Source: Ruegeria lacuscaerulensis ITI-1157
GTDB lineage: Bacteria; Pseudomonadota; Alphaproteobacteria; Rhodobacterales; Rhodobacteraceae
Direction: 5' to 3'
Length of the DNA stretch: 64,000 nt
NCBI GenBank assembly: GCA_000161775.1
Contig: GG704596.1
Location: 1,759,593-1,823,592 of the forward strand
Below the pieces are notes generated by a model that was not told the origin of the DNA, ran no database searches, and saw nothing but the letters and a program-made list of their open reading frames with translations. Shown here one piece after another: positions 8,181 through 17,018 of this stretch. Position numbers and translations under genes: made by a program. Within the stretch, counting starts at the first letter, position 1. Every line of letters starts with the position of its first letter.

Positions 8181-9344
8181 CTAGAGTCGGTTAAGCAAAT
8201 CAACTGTCGGCCATGCGTCCGCAGGCAGGCCCAGCCGGGCCTGTTCAGCCTGTACTGCAGCGCGCGTTCCGGCCCCCAAGATGCCGTCGATCTTGCCCAC
8301 GTCGTGGCCGCGCGCCTGCAGTTTCGCTTGCAGCTGTTTCATCTGGGCGCCGGTCAGGCCCGGATCGGGGTTGCCTGCGGCATAGACTTGTGCGCCCTCG
8401 AGGCGCGTTCCGAAATAGGCCGCGGTCAGGACATAGACAAAGCTCTGGTTCCACTCGAAATAGACATCGAAATTCGGATAGGCCAGAAAGGCCGGCCCGT
8501 TGCGCCCCTGCGGCAGGATCAGCGAGGCTGGCAGGTTGGCCAATGACCCGCTGCGCGCCTGCACGCCCATCGCCTGCCAGTCCGAGATAGGACGCGGTTT
8601 GCCCGGCCCGCTCAGCGACCAGTCGATCTGCGCGGGCACGGTGACCTCCTGCAGCCAGGGCTGACCCGGTTGCCAGCCCAGATGCGACAGCATCTTGCCC
8701 CCAGACATCAGCGCGTCGGGGGCCGACGTTTTCAACCGAACATGCCCGTCGCCATCACCGTCCACGCCGTTTTCCAGAATGTCACGGGGCAGCATCTGCA
8801 CCATGCCGATCTCGCCCGCCCATGCGCCGGTGGTGCGGTTCGGGTCGAAATCGCCGTTTCGGAACAGCTCGATCGCGGCAAAGATCTGTGGCCGGAACAG
8901 CTCGGGGCGGCGGCAATCATGGGCCAGCGTCACCAGCGCATTGCGGGTGTTGAAATCGCCCTGGAAGGCGCCGTAATCCGTCTCGAACGCCCAGAAGGCC
9001 AGCAGGACCCCGCGCGACACACCGTATTCGGCCTCGATCCGGTCGAACACGGCATCGTATTTCTGTGCCATCGCCTGGCCGCGCCGGATCCGGTCCTGCG
9101 AGATCAGGCGGCGCGAGAACTCGATGAACGGTTTCTGGAACACGCCCTGCGCGCGGTCGGCCTTCAGCACCTTGGGGTCCTGCTGCACGCCGTTGAAGAA
9201 CGCATCGACCGTGGCCGTATCGAAACCCTGCTGTGCCGCTTCGGCCTTCAGTCCGCGAACGAAGGCGTTGAAGCCGCCGCCGCATTGGGCAAGGGCAGGG
9301 GCAGCGAACAGGCAAGCGGCCACAAGGCTCGAGACAAAGCGCAT
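8181..9344 (-). CDS. Lytic murein transglycosylase, MltB type, with peptidoglycan-binding domain
   Basis: 387 residues. A signal peptide (cleavage near ALA-QCGGG) precedes an SLT_2/MltB catalytic domain with the catalytic Glu in FWAFETDYG (Glu121), then a C-terminal PG_binding_1 domain of about 60 residues (MKQLQAKLQARGHDVGKIDG). It cuts glycan strands non-hydrolytically in the periplasm to make 1,6-anhydro-muropeptides. No lipobox is present, so it is a soluble form. I chose the ATG at 9344 over ATG 9356 because the signal peptide begins there and a GGATGG lies 8 bases upstream. It follows the cobalamin genes by 14 bases on the same strand. Confidence 0.88.
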   Translation of the reverse strand: MRFVSSLVAACLFAAPALAQCGGGFNAFVRGLKAEAAQQGFDTATVDAFFNGVQQDPKVLKADRAQGVFQKPFIEFSRRLISQDRIRRGQAMAQKYDAVFDRIEAEYGVSRGVLLAFWAFETDYGAFQGDFNTRNALVTLAHDCRRPELFRPQIFAAIELFRNGDFDPNRTTGAWAGEIGMVQMLPRDILENGVDGDGDGHVRLKTSAPDALMSGGKMLSHLGWQPGQPWLQEVTVPAQIDWSLSGPGKPRPISDWQAMGVQARSGSLANLPASLILPQGRNGPAFLAYPNFDVYFEWNQSFVYVLTAAYFGTRLEGAQVYAAGNPDPGLTGAQMKQLQAKLQARGHDVGKIDGILGAGTRAAVQAEQARLGLPADAWPTVDLLNRL

Positions 9345-9358
9345 GACGAAAACCATCC

Positions 9359-10279
9359 TCAGAAAACCGTGTTCAGACCAACCCACACCGTCAGCCCCGC
9401 CAACGCAAGCCCCCAAACCTGCCAAAGCATTCCACATGCGCGGAAAACCTCCGTTGCGCCGATCGTGCGCCGGGCTTCGCCGTTGACCCAGGCCAGATCG
9501 CGCATCTGCCCGTCATAGCTGCGCGGCCCCGCCAGTGCCACGTCCAGCGCGCGGGCCATGGCGGCCTCGGGCCAGCCGGCATTGGGCGAGATGTGGCGCT
9601 GCGCGTCTGCGACGATGGCCCGCCATTGGCGCCACTGCCCCGACAGGGCCACGATCATCAGGCAAGTCAGCCGCGCCGGGATCAGGTTCAGCAGATCGTC
9701 CAGACGGGCTGCGGCCCAGCCGAAGTCCCGGTACGTGTCGTTGCGGTATCCGATCATGCTGTCGGCGGTGTTCACCGCCTTGTAGACCAGCAGCCCCGGC
9801 AAGCCACCCAGAAGGAACCAGAAGGCCGGGGCGATCACCCCGTCGCTGAGATTCTCGGCGGCGCTTTCGATGGCCGAGCGCGCCACCTGTGCCTCGGTCA
9901 TCTGCGAGGTGTCGCGCGACACGATCATCGCCACCGCCGCGCGGCCCTCGGGCAGCGACCGCCGCAGCGCGACGCCCACGGCGCGGACATGCGCCACCAG
10001 AGAGTTCTGTGCCAACAGGATCGCGCAGACCACGACCTCGACCGCCCAGCCAAGCCACGCAAGCGCGGCACCGATCACCCAGCCGCCCAAGATCAGCAGA
10101 AGGGCGACGAACACGCCCTTGGCGCGTCGATGCGTGCCGTGGTTCAGGCGGCGGTCCAACCAGCCGATGGCGTTGCCCATCAGCACCGCCGGGTGGCGCA
10201 GGCGCGACCACAGCCAAACGGGCTCGCCCAATGCGGCGTCCAGCAGCATCGCCAGGGCCAGCGTCAACGCGCTGCTCAC
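9359..10279 (-). CDS. cbiB: Adenosylcobinamide-phosphate synthase
   Basis: 306-residue integral membrane protein of the CbiB/CobD family (named cobD in aerobic-pathway nomenclature). It attaches (R)-1-amino-2-propanol phosphate to adenosylcobyric acid. The N-terminal block ([23 protein letters not shown]) and the [29 protein letters not shown] segment are typical, with several hydrophobic helices. Its start overlaps the stop of the L-threonine-phosphate decarboxylase gene by 4 bases (ATGA), so the enzyme that makes the aminopropanol arm and the one that attaches it are translationally coupled. Confidence 0.9.
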   Translation of the reverse strand: MSSALTLALAMLLDAALGEPVWLWSRLRHPAVLMGNAIGWLDRRLNHGTHRRAKGVFVALLLILGGWVIGAALAWLGWAVEVVVCAILLAQNSLVAHVRAVGVALRRSLPEGRAAVAMIVSRDTSQMTEAQVARSAIESAAENLSDGVIAPAFWFLLGGLPGLLVYKAVNTADSMIGYRNDTYRDFGWAAARLDDLLNLIPARLTCLMIVALSGQWRQWRAIVADAQRHISPNAGWPEAAMARALDVALAGPRSYDGQMRDLAWVNGEARRTIGATEVFRACGMLWQVWGLALAGLTVWVGLNTVF

Positions 10280-11241
10280 AGCGCCGCCTCGAGTCGCGAC
10301 CAGCCATGCGCGGGCGGTAGGCCCAGCCGCAGGAACCGGTCGGAATAGGGGAAGATGCGGCTCCAGATATGGGCCTGTGCCAGCCGGTCCTGCCAGGCGG
10401 CGGCATCGTCCACGTCATACAGGCGGAACAGCGTGGTGCCACCTATCACTTGGGCGCCCCTACCTGTTATCAGCGTATCCAGCCGGTCGGCGTCGCGGGC
10501 CAGTCGGGCGCGTGTGGCCTCGGCCCAGGTCGTGTCACTCAACGCCTGCGCGCCGATGCGCAGGGCCGGGCCGGACACCGCCCAGGGGCCGGTCAGATCG
10601 TTCAGTCGCGCGATCAGGTCGGGATGCCCGATGGCAAAGCCCAGCCGCAGACCCGCAAGGCCCCAGAACTTGCCAAAGCTTTTCAGGACGATCACGCCGG
10701 GGCGCTTGGACAGACGGATCAAGGATGCCTCGGGCGTCACGTCGCAAAAGCTTTCGTCGATCACGGTCAGCGGCGCGTCGGCGTCCTCGGCCCGCCAGAT
10801 CCGGCCGTCGGGATTGTTGGGATGCACGATCACCCGCGCCTGCGCAGGGCCGCCAGGCTGCACCGACCAGCCCTGCGCGGCAAAAGCGGCGGCATGCTCG
10901 TTGTAGGTGGGCATGGTGATTTGAACGGCACCAGCGGGCGCCAGCGCCGGAATGCGCGCAATCAAGGCCGAGGCCCCCGGAGCGGGCAGGATCGCAGCGC
11001 CGTCCGGCACACCCCAGAACCGGCGGGCCGCATCGCTGAGCCGGGCAAAGGCCCCGTGGTCGGGCAGCGCAGCCCAGTCTTCGGATGTGAGGTCCGCCAC
11101 AGGGTAGGGGTGCGGGTTGATCCCGGTTGACAGGTCGATCCATTCCGTTCGCGCGCCGCCGTGGCGGGCAATGGCCTGGTCCAGTCCACCGCCGTGGTCG
11201 CGGCGGCCGCGCGGGTTCAAGTCGTCGGTGCTGTCGGTCAT
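10276..11241 (-). CDS. cobC: L-threonine-O-3-phosphate decarboxylase / CobC-type aminotransferase homologue
   Basis: 321-residue PLP enzyme of the histidinol-phosphate aminotransferase fold. It supplies (R)-1-amino-2-propanol phosphate for the cobalamin nucleotide loop. Markers are [13 protein letters not shown] at the N-terminus, the HPNNPDGR pocket and the PLP lysine in [15 protein letters not shown]. The ATG at 11241 is preferred. A longer reading from a TTG at 11280 adds an Arg-rich stretch unlike the family. It is the first gene of a two-gene cobalamin unit with cbiB. No cobalamin riboswitch is evident in the roughly 180-base divergent region upstream. Confidence 0.87.
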   Translation of the reverse strand: MTDSTDDLNPRGRRDHGGGLDQAIARHGGARTEWIDLSTGINPHPYPVADLTSEDWAALPDHGAFARLSDAARRFWGVPDGAAILPAPGASALIARIPALAPAGAVQITMPTYNEHAAAFAAQGWSVQPGGPAQARVIVHPNNPDGRIWRAEDADAPLTVIDESFCDVTPEASLIRLSKRPGVIVLKSFGKFWGLAGLRLGFAIGHPDLIARLNDLTGPWAVSGPALRIGAQALSDTTWAEATRARLARDADRLDTLITGRGAQVIGGTTLFRLYDVDDAAAWQDRLAQAHIWSRIFPYSDRFLRLGLPPAHGWSRLEAAL

Positions 11242-11339
11242 GCGTGTTCTTGCCCGTTCGCGCGATTTGCCCCGGTTCAAGCGGATTCACGCCGAAGTTA
11301 CAAGCGAATCCGCCGGTTTTCCAAATGCGGAAACGCGCA

Positions 11340-11354
11340 TTAACCGTTTGTTAA
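11340..11354 (+). promoter_or_regulatory. CtrA-box match (TTAA-N7-TTAA)
   Basis: The 15 bases read TTAA-CCGTTTG-TTAA followed by C, a full match to the alphaproteobacterial CtrA consensus TTAA-N7-TTAAC. It lies 83 bases upstream of the receiver-domain gene at 11423 and about 100 bases upstream of the divergent cobC start. I noticed no other match in the window. Confidence 0.6.
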
Positions 11355-11422
11355 CGATATGGCGGGATCACGAGGTCAGGGGATGGCGCTTCGAACTGTA
11401 TCAAGTGCCAAGGTTGTTGCAA

Positions 11423-11785
11423 ATGAAGGTTTTGATTGTTGAGAGTAACCCCGAACTTGGTCGGGTGTGGCAAAGGCACTTGGAGCGCCAGGGGGCCGAG
11501 GTCACGCTCGCCGATAGCCAGGAAGCTGCGATACTCGCGCTCTATGGCACGCCGTTCGAGGTCATCATACTGGATCTGGTGCTCGAGTCAGGCAGCGCGC
11601 TGGCGGTGGCCGACTTTGCCAGCTATCGCCGTCCGGATGCCCGGGTGATCTTCGTCACCAATACCACTTTCTTCTCGGACGGGTCGATCTTTGCGCACAG
11701 TTCGAATGCCTGCGCCTATGTTCAAAGCAATACGCCGCCCGAGGATCTGGCGGCCATGGTCGAACACTACGCCGCCGGTCGCTGA
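11423..11785 (+). CDS. Single-domain response regulator with atypical receiver
   Basis: 120-residue stand-alone receiver domain. The phospho-acceptor Asp is kept (IILDLVL, Asp51) and Thr79 is present. However, the N-terminal acidic pair is Glu7-Ser8 (LIVESN) and the conserved lysine of strand 5 is replaced by Ser102 (AYVQSNTPP). Phosphorylation chemistry or signalling is therefore probably unusual. There is no output domain, so it would act by binding a partner. The ATG at 11423 has AAGG 9 bases upstream, and longer readings have no family-like sequence. A CtrA-type box lies 83 bases upstream. The 3' end overlaps the convergent reductase gene by 19 bases. Confidence 0.75.
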   Translation: MKVLIVESNPELGRVWQRHLERQGAEVTLADSQEAAILALYGTPFEVIILDLVLESGSALAVADFASYRRPDARVIFVTNTTFFSDGSIFAHSSNACAYVQSNTPPEDLAAMVEHYAAGR

Positions 11786-12756
11786 TCGCGCCCGTGCGGT
11801 TGCCAATAGTCCAGCACCGGGTTGATCGGGATGATCCGGTGCGGATTGATGCTGTCGTGGCTGAAGTGATAGTGCCGCACGATATGGTGCAGGTTCACCG
11901 TGTCGGCCACGCCCGGCCACTGATACAGTTCGCGCGTGTAGGCCCACAGGTTGGCGTAGTCGATCAGACGCCTGCGGTTGCATTTGAAATGCAGATGATA
12001 GACCGGGTCGAACCGGATCAGGGTCGTGAACAGACGCCAGTCGGCCTCGGTCAGGCGATCCCCCATGAGGTAGCGATTGTCCGCAAGCCGCTCTTCGAGC
12101 CAGTCCAGCGTGTCGAACAGGGGGTGCACGGCGGCGTCATAGGCCTCCTGCGTGGTTGCAAAACCCGCCTTGTAGACGCCGTTGTTCACGTTTGAATAGA
12201 TCCGCGCGTTGACGTCTTCGATCGCGTCGCGCATTTCGGCGGGCCAGTAGTCGTCGGTGTTGCCGGTTATTTCGTCGAAGGCCGAATTGAACATGCGGAT
12301 GATTTCCGAGCTTTCATTCGACACGATGGTCTGTTGCGCCTTGTCCCAAAGGATCGGCACCGTCACCCGGCCCGAATACTGCGGATCGGCGCGGGTATAT
12401 ATTTGATAGGCATAGTCCAGCCCATAGAGCGTATCCCCGGTGGCGCCGTGCTTGTCCGTCTGGAAGGTCCAGCCGTGTTCCAGCATGTCGGGATGAACGA
12501 CCGACACGGTGATCAGGTCCTGCAGCCCCTTGAGCTGACGAAAGATCAGCGTGCGGTGCGCCCAGGGGCAGGCCAGGCTGACATACAGATGATACCGGCC
12601 GGCTTCGGCCTTGAACCCGCCCTTGCCCGACGGGCCGGGGCGGCCGTCGGCCGTGATCCAGTTACGGAACTGGGCCGCCGAGCGTTTGAAGGCCCCACCG
12701 GTGGATTTGGTGTCATACCATTCGTCGTGCCACACGCCGTCGATCAACAGGCCCAT
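11767..12756 (-). CDS. Glutathionyl-hydroquinone reductase (Xi-class GST)
   Basis: 329 residues with the YqjG/EcfA-type Xi-class glutathione transferase layout. A long N-terminal arm leads to a thioredoxin-like domain with the catalytic Cys63 in SLACPWAHRTL, followed by the all-alpha C-terminal domain with GDRLTEADWRLFTTLIRFD. These enzymes reductively remove glutathione from glutathionyl-hydroquinones in the cytoplasm. Full family length and an intact CPWA motif argue for activity. The gene stands alone and converges on the receiver gene. Confidence 0.88.
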   Translation of the reverse strand: MGLLIDGVWHDEWYDTKSTGGAFKRSAAQFRNWITADGRPGPSGKGGFKAEAGRYHLYVSLACPWAHRTLIFRQLKGLQDLITVSVVHPDMLEHGWTFQTDKHGATGDTLYGLDYAYQIYTRADPQYSGRVTVPILWDKAQQTIVSNESSEIIRMFNSAFDEITGNTDDYWPAEMRDAIEDVNARIYSNVNNGVYKAGFATTQEAYDAAVHPLFDTLDWLEERLADNRYLMGDRLTEADWRLFTTLIRFDPVYHLHFKCNRRRLIDYANLWAYTRELYQWPGVADTVNLHHIVRHYHFSHDSINPHRIIPINPVLDYWQPHGRDQRPAA

Positions 12757-12863
12757 TCCGGCTCCTCCGCTTTGCGTCTGTTCACAATGATAGGACGACT
12801 GACCCTTCGTTCCTACAAGGTTCAGCGCGCATGTTCTCTGCGCGGATGCACACCACCGCCCGA

Positions 12864-12875
12864 GGTCATGTGACC
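12864..12875. promoter_or_regulatory. Short perfect palindrome upstream of 12939 gene
   Basis: GGTCA-TG-TGACC, 64 bases before the start of the small protein at 12939. Another GGTCA follows at 12902-12906. It could be an operator, but no regulator is evident nearby. Confidence 0.3.
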
Positions 12876-12938
12876 AAGTTCACTGGATTTTTACGAAAAT
12901 GAGGTCAGAATAAACAAGACAAACGGGGGGAGTTTTTC

Positions 12939-13292
12939 ATGAGTACCTATGTTTCCAAGGAAATCAGCGCGGAATTGGATGCCGCCCGAATCGCCGCCCT
13001 GAAGAAGGCCAGCCGTCTGCGGGTGGAAATGGGCGACAAAACCTACAGAGTCCTCAGATTGTGGAAGGACGGGTTCACGGTCGAATCTGATACCACGCCG
13101 CGTCTGCGCGGGCTGGTCGACATCTATGACGGGGCGCGGCACCTGTACCAATGCCTGATCATCGCTACCGATGCCGAAGGTCCCGAAACGCGGTATGAGT
13201 TCAAGCGCAGCACGGCCCATTCCGAAACTGCGCCGCTGGATTACGCCCGCGACCCCGACGCGCCCATCGCTCTGCTCGGGCCCGCGGACTAG
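12939..13292 (+). CDS. Conserved-looking small cytoplasmic protein, unknown function
   Basis: 117 residues, no signal peptide or membrane segment. An N-terminal helix (SAELDAARIAALKKASRLRV) leads into an alternating beta-type pattern (YRVLRLWKDGFTVESDTTPRLRGLVDIYDG, CLIIATDAEG, RYEFKR). The second half resembles a PilZ-like or other small beta-barrel in outline but lacks the RxxxR and D/NxSxxG motifs, so I do not call it PilZ. A purine-rich ribosome site (GGGGGGAG) precedes the ATG. It ends 12 bases from the convergent MalY-type gene. Confidence 0.6.
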   Translation: MSTYVSKEISAELDAARIAALKKASRLRVEMGDKTYRVLRLWKDGFTVESDTTPRLRGLVDIYDGARHLYQCLIIATDAEGPETRYEFKRSTAHSETAPLDYARDPDAPIALLGPAD

Positions 13293-13303
13293 GTCGGATC
13301 ACG

Positions 13304-14476
13304 CTACTGCAAATCGCTGAAGGCCGCTTTCAACCGGGCGCAGGCCTCTTCGACCCGCGCGCGCTGGGTGGCCAGGTTGAACCGTTCGAAGGTTTCGCCT
13401 CCGGTGCCGAAGCCCGGTCCGGGTGAGGTGGCGATCCGGGCGTCCTGCCGCAGTCGGTGCACGAATTCGGCATGCTCCATCCCGGTGCCGGAAAAATCGA
13501 CCCAGGCCAGGTAGGTCGCCTGCAAGGGCATCGACCACAGGCCGGGGATCTCGGAAATCGTTGCGTCGAACAGCGCGCGGTTGCCGTTCAGGTGGTCGAT
13601 CTGGGCGTCCACCCATTCGGCGCCTTCGGGCGTGTAGGCCGCCGTGATCATCGCCACGCCCAACGCGCTGGGGTCATAGTCCAACGTGTTCAGCCGGTGG
13701 CGCATCTGCGCCCGCAGCGTGTCGTCGGGAATTATCATGTTGCCGGTGCGCTGGCCTGCGATGTTGAAGGTCTTGGACGCCGCGGTCAACGTCACCGTCC
13801 AGGGCCGCGCATCCGGCGCGGCCACGTCCATCGGCACGAATTTGTGGCCCGGATAGACCAGATCGTGATGGATCTCATCCGAGATCAGGATCAGACCGTT
13901 GCGTTCGGCAAAGGTCGCCACCGCGCGCAGCTCGTCCGGTGTCCAGACCCGCCCCGAAGGGTTCTGCGGCGAACACCAGATCAACATCCGTTCGGACCCG
14001 TCCAGCCGCGATTGCGCGTCATCCAGGTCGATCTCATAGGTGTCGCCGGCCCGCACCAGCGGGCATTCCACCACCCGGCGGCCGGTCTTGTTCACCTTGT
14101 GCGCGAACTCGTGATACACGGGCGGAAAGATCACCACCCCGTCGCCCGGCTCGGTCCAGACGTCGAGGCTCAGCGCGATGGCGTTGCCCAGACCTTGTGT
14201 TGTCAGAACCCAATCGGTGTCGATCGCCCAGTCGTGGCGGTTTTGCATCCACCACTGCACCGCCTGCAGATAGGCCGGGTGCTGCCAGGAATAGCCGAAC
14301 ACCCCGTGATCGGCCGCGCGGCGCACCGCCTCGATCACGCAGGGCGCGGTGGCATAGTCGGAATCAGCGGTCCACATGGCCAGCCCGTCCTCGGGCGAGA
14401 CGCCGAACAGCTGCTCCATCTTGTCCCATTTCGAGCTGAAGGTGCCCCGGCGGTCGATCAGGTCGTTGAAAGTCAT
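13304..14476 (-). CDS. MalY/PatB-family aminotransferase, probable cystathionine beta-lyase
   Basis: 390-residue PLP enzyme of the MalY/PatB group, which typically cleaves C-S bonds of cystathionine or cysteine conjugates. Markers are FSSKWDKMEQLFG and AMWTADSDYATAPCV at the N-terminus, the pocket CSPQNPSGRVW, and the PLP lysine in TAASKTFNIAGQR. The ATG at 14476 is chosen because the upstream 23 codons have no family similarity. It is divergent from def (94 bases apart). The exact substrate cannot be assigned. Confidence 0.85.
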   Translation of the reverse strand: MTFNDLIDRRGTFSSKWDKMEQLFGVSPEDGLAMWTADSDYATAPCVIEAVRRAADHGVFGYSWQHPAYLQAVQWWMQNRHDWAIDTDWVLTTQGLGNAIALSLDVWTEPGDGVVIFPPVYHEFAHKVNKTGRRVVECPLVRAGDTYEIDLDDAQSRLDGSERMLIWCSPQNPSGRVWTPDELRAVATFAERNGLILISDEIHHDLVYPGHKFVPMDVAAPDARPWTVTLTAASKTFNIAGQRTGNMIIPDDTLRAQMRHRLNTLDYDPSALGVAMITAAYTPEGAEWVDAQIDHLNGNRALFDATISEIPGLWSMPLQATYLAWVDFSGTGMEHAEFVHRLRQDARIATSPGPGFGTGGETFERFNLATQRARVEEACARLKAAFSDLQ

Positions 14477-14570
14477 GTCTGCTCCATTCGTTGGCCCGAA
14501 AGCTATCGGGAAATTCGCCCGGCGCAAGGGGGGCGTTGCGGCCACGCGCGCGATGACCTAAATCAGCCCC

Positions 14571-15089
14571 ATGAAACGCAACATCCTGATCCATCCTGAT
14601 CCCCGCCTGAAGAAGGTCTGCGCGCCCGTGGACGACCTGTCGGACGAGCTGCGCGCGCTGGCCGACGACATGCTGGAAACCATGTATGACGCGCCGGGCA
14701 TCGGGCTGGCCGCGCCCCAGATCGGCGTGCTGGAACGGCTGATCGTGCTGGATTGCGTCAAAGAGGAAGGCGCCACCCCCCGCCCGCTGGTGATGTTCAA
14801 CCCCGAGATCATCTCGGCCTCGGACGAAACCAGCGTCTACGAGGAAGGCTGCCTGTCGATCCCCGATCAATTCGCCGAGGTGACCCGCCCGGCCGAGGTC
14901 GAGGTCGCCTGGATGGACCAGAACGGCAAGGCGCAGCGCGAAACCTTCGACGGGCTCTGGGCCACCTGTGTGCAGCATGAGATCGACCACCTGAACGGCA
15001 AGCTGTTCATCGACTATCTCAAGCCGCTGAAACGGCAGATGATCACGCGCAAGATGGTCAAGCTCAAGCGCGAGCTGGCCCGCGCATGA
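14571..15089 (+). CDS. def: Peptide deformylase
   Basis: 172-residue metalloenzyme that removes the N-formyl group from nascent proteins. All three motifs are intact: GIGLAAPQIG (residues 43-52), EGCLSIP with metal ligand Cys94, and QHEIDHLNG with His136, catalytic Glu137 and His140. It is the first gene of a compact formyl-cycle operon. Its stop overlaps the start of a second deformylase-like gene (ATGA), and methionyl-tRNA formyltransferase follows. With this intact copy present, the degenerate paralogue need not be active. Confidence 0.95.
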   Translation: MKRNILIHPDPRLKKVCAPVDDLSDELRALADDMLETMYDAPGIGLAAPQIGVLERLIVLDCVKEEGATPRPLVMFNPEIISASDETSVYEEGCLSIPDQFAEVTRPAEVEVAWMDQNGKAQRETFDGLWATCVQHEIDHLNGKLFIDYLKPLKRQMITRKMVKLKRELARA

Positions 15090-15580
15090 CCGTCCGTCCC
15101 TGCCTGCCGTGGCCCGACAAGCGCCTGCGCACCAAGGCCGAGCCGGTGACCGAGATCACCGACGAGATCCGCGCCATCTGGGACGACATGATCGACACGA
15201 TGGAGGCGATGCCCGGCGTCGGCCTGGCGGCGCCCCAGATCGGCGTGATGCTGCGGCTGGCGGTCGTGGACGGCTCGGCCGAGCGTGGCCGCGCGGTGCG
15301 CCTGGCCAACCCCGAAATCCTGCACAGTTCGATCGAGCTGCGCGAGCATGACGAGGCGAGCCCGAACCTGCCGGGCGTGTCGGCCAAGATCAAACGTCCG
15401 CGTGCGGTGACGGTCCGGTTCCTCAATGAAAAAGGCGAGATTGACCGACGCGATTTCGTCGGCATCGAAGCCACCAGCGTGCAGCACCAGATCGATCATC
15501 TGAACGGCCGGATGTATTTCGACCGTCTGAGCAAGGTCAAACGCGACATGCTGCTGCGCAAGGCGAAAAAGGCGGGGTAG
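15086..15580 (+). CDS. Peptide deformylase-like protein with substituted active site
   Basis: 164 residues, full-length and clearly homologous to deformylase. Motif 1 is intact (GVGLAAPQIG, residues 44-53). Motif 2 reads EASPNLPG where the family has EGCLSIPG, so the metal-binding Cys is Ser92. Motif 3 reads HQIDH (134-138), so the catalytic Glu is Gln135 while both His ligands remain. Loss of the general-base Glu and the Cys ligand should abolish normal deformylase chemistry. The frame is uninterrupted with normal codon use, so this looks like a maintained paralogue rather than a decaying one. It is coupled by ATGA overlap to the true def and lies 6 bases before fmt. Confidence 0.85.
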   Translation: MTVRPCLPWPDKRLRTKAEPVTEITDEIRAIWDDMIDTMEAMPGVGLAAPQIGVMLRLAVVDGSAERGRAVRLANPEILHSSIELREHDEASPNLPGVSAKIKRPRAVTVRFLNEKGEIDRRDFVGIEATSVQHQIDHLNGRMYFDRLSKVKRDMLLRKAKKAG

Positions 15581-15586
15581 GGCGGC

Positions 15587-16507
15587 ATGCGCGTCATCTT
15601 CATGGGAACGCCCGAGTTTTCGGTGCCGGTGCTGGAGGCGCTGGTGCAGGCCGGGCACGAGATCGCCGCCGTCTATTGCCAGCCCCCGCGCCCGGCCGGT
15701 CGCGGCAAGAAGGACCGGCCCACGCCGGTGCATGCGCGCGCCGAGGCGCTGGGCCTGCCGGTGCGCCATCCCACCTCGCTGAAATCGCCCGAGGAACAGG
15801 CCGCCTTTGCCGGGCTGCAGGCCGATGTGGCCGTGGTCGTGGCCTATGGGCTGATCCTGCCGCAGCCGATCCTGGACGCGCCCCGGCATGGCTGCCTGAA
15901 CATCCACGCCAGCCTGCTGCCGCGCTGGCGCGGGGCCGCGCCGATCCACCGGGCGATCATGGCGGGCGATGCCGAGACCGGCATCTGCATCATGCAGATG
16001 GAGGCCGGTCTGGACACCGGCCCCGTCCTGCTGCGTCAGGCCACCCCGATCGGACCCGAGGAAACCACCGCCCAGCTGCATGACCGCCTGTCGGCGATGG
16101 GCGCCGATCTGATCGTGCAGGCACTGGACCGCCTGCCCGAGCTGACCCCCGAACCGCAGCCCGAAGTCGGCGTGACCTATGCCGCCAAGATCGACAAGGC
16201 CGAGGCCCGCGTGGACTGGTCGCGCCCCGCCGTCGAGGTCGATCGCCAGATCCGCGGCCTGTCGCCATTTCCCGGCGCCTGGACTCAGATCGAGGGCGAG
16301 CGCGTCAAGCTGCTCGCCTCGCGTCTGTCGGACGGGCAGGGCGTGCCGGGCGAGGTGCTGGACGACGCGCTGCGCGTGGCCTGCGGCACCGGCGCGGTCG
16401 AGCTGCTGCGCTTGCAACGGGCGGGCAAGGCGGCGCAGGATAGGGAAACCTTCCTGCGGGGCTGGCCGATCCCGGCCGGAACCCGCCTCGTCTCGGAGAC
16501 GTCCTGA
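15587..16507 (+). CDS. fmt: Methionyl-tRNA formyltransferase
   Basis: 306 residues. It formylates initiator Met-tRNA using 10-formyltetrahydrofolate. The N-terminal Rossmann domain ([16 protein letters not shown]) carries the active-site block [16 protein letters not shown], in which the Asn, His and later Asp (GLDTGPV) are retained. The C-terminal OB-like domain contains [11 protein letters not shown]. Full length. It lies 6 bases behind the deformylase-like gene, and its stop overlaps the next small gene (TGATG). Initiation formylation and deformylation are thus made from one transcript. Confidence 0.95.
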   Translation: MRVIFMGTPEFSVPVLEALVQAGHEIAAVYCQPPRPAGRGKKDRPTPVHARAEALGLPVRHPTSLKSPEEQAAFAGLQADVAVVVAYGLILPQPILDAPRHGCLNIHASLLPRWRGAAPIHRAIMAGDAETGICIMQMEAGLDTGPVLLRQATPIGPEETTAQLHDRLSAMGADLIVQALDRLPELTPEPQPEVGVTYAAKIDKAEARVDWSRPAVEVDRQIRGLSPFPGAWTQIEGERVKLLASRLSDGQGVPGEVLDDALRVACGTGAVELLRLQRAGKAAQDRETFLRGWPIPAGTRLVSETS

Positions 16508-16743
16508 TGTTCATGGTGATGATGGGTACCGTCGTGATTGCCGGCATCGTCGGCTATCTGTCCGAGGTGACCGGCTTTACCCACAACGGGTATCTGCAAT
16601 CCATCATCATCTGCGTGGGCGGGGCGTTCCTGTTCTATTTCATCCGCATCATGTTCGGCATCAGCTTTGGACCGCCGGGGCTGGATGCGGTGATCTCGTC
16701 GGTGGGGGCCTTGATCATCGTGCCGACGCATTGGAGGAAATGA
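16507..16743 (+). CDS. Small integral membrane protein, unknown function
   Basis: 78 residues with two or three hydrophobic segments (MVMMGTVVIAGIVGYL, IIICVGGAFLFYFIRIMFG, AVISSVGALIIV). No recognised family motif. It is weakly reminiscent of the GlsB/YeaQ group and is paired with a GlsB-like gene starting 2 bases after its stop. Its start overlaps the fmt stop, so it belongs to the def-fmt transcript. Confidence 0.6.
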   Translation: MFMVMMGTVVIAGIVGYLSEVTGFTHNGYLQSIIICVGGAFLFYFIRIMFGISFGPPGLDAVISSVGALIIVPTHWRK

Positions 16744-16744
16744 G

Positions 16745-16981
16745 ATGCCTGTCCTTGCCCTGATCGTCATCGGCGCCGCAGCCGGATTTCTGGCCACCCG
16801 CCTGATGCGGATCGAGGCGGACATCCCCACCACCCTGCTGATCGGCATTGCTGGGGCCGTGGTGGGCGGGCTGATCATGCGCGCCTTGCTGGCGGTCATG
16901 GGCTGGATGCCCGGGTTCGTCGGCGCGGTGCTGGGCGCGCTGCTGCTGATCTGGATCTGGAAGACCTATTTCCGGCGCTAG
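16745..16981 (+). CDS. GlsB/YeaQ/YmgE-like small membrane protein
   Basis: 78 residues, Gly/Ala-rich with transmembrane helices (LALIVIGAAAGFLATRLM, LLIGIAGAVVGGLIMRALL, GAVLGALLLIWIW). The G-A-x-x-G-F/W and GIxGAxxGG pattern fits transglycosylase-associated/GlsB proteins, whose biochemical role is unsettled. Last gene of the def-fmt run. It ends 38 bases before the convergent ATP-grasp gene. Confidence 0.65.
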   Translation: MPVLALIVIGAAAGFLATRLMRIEADIPTTLLIGIAGAVVGGLIMRALLAVMGWMPGFVGAVLGALLLIWIWKTYFRR

Positions 16982-17018
16982 GCGGAAGGCAACAGCGCGG
17001 GTTGCGGAGGTGACCAGG

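Noticed and set aside
11060..11422. Cobalamin riboswitch for cobC-cbiB
   Set aside because: The region upstream of cobC is short and lacks a recognisable B12 box. A CtrA-type box is the only clear signal.
16507..16981. Holin or toxin pair
   Set aside because: Two tiny membrane proteins, but the second resembles GlsB/YeaQ and both are tied to the def-fmt transcript, with no lysis or phage genes.
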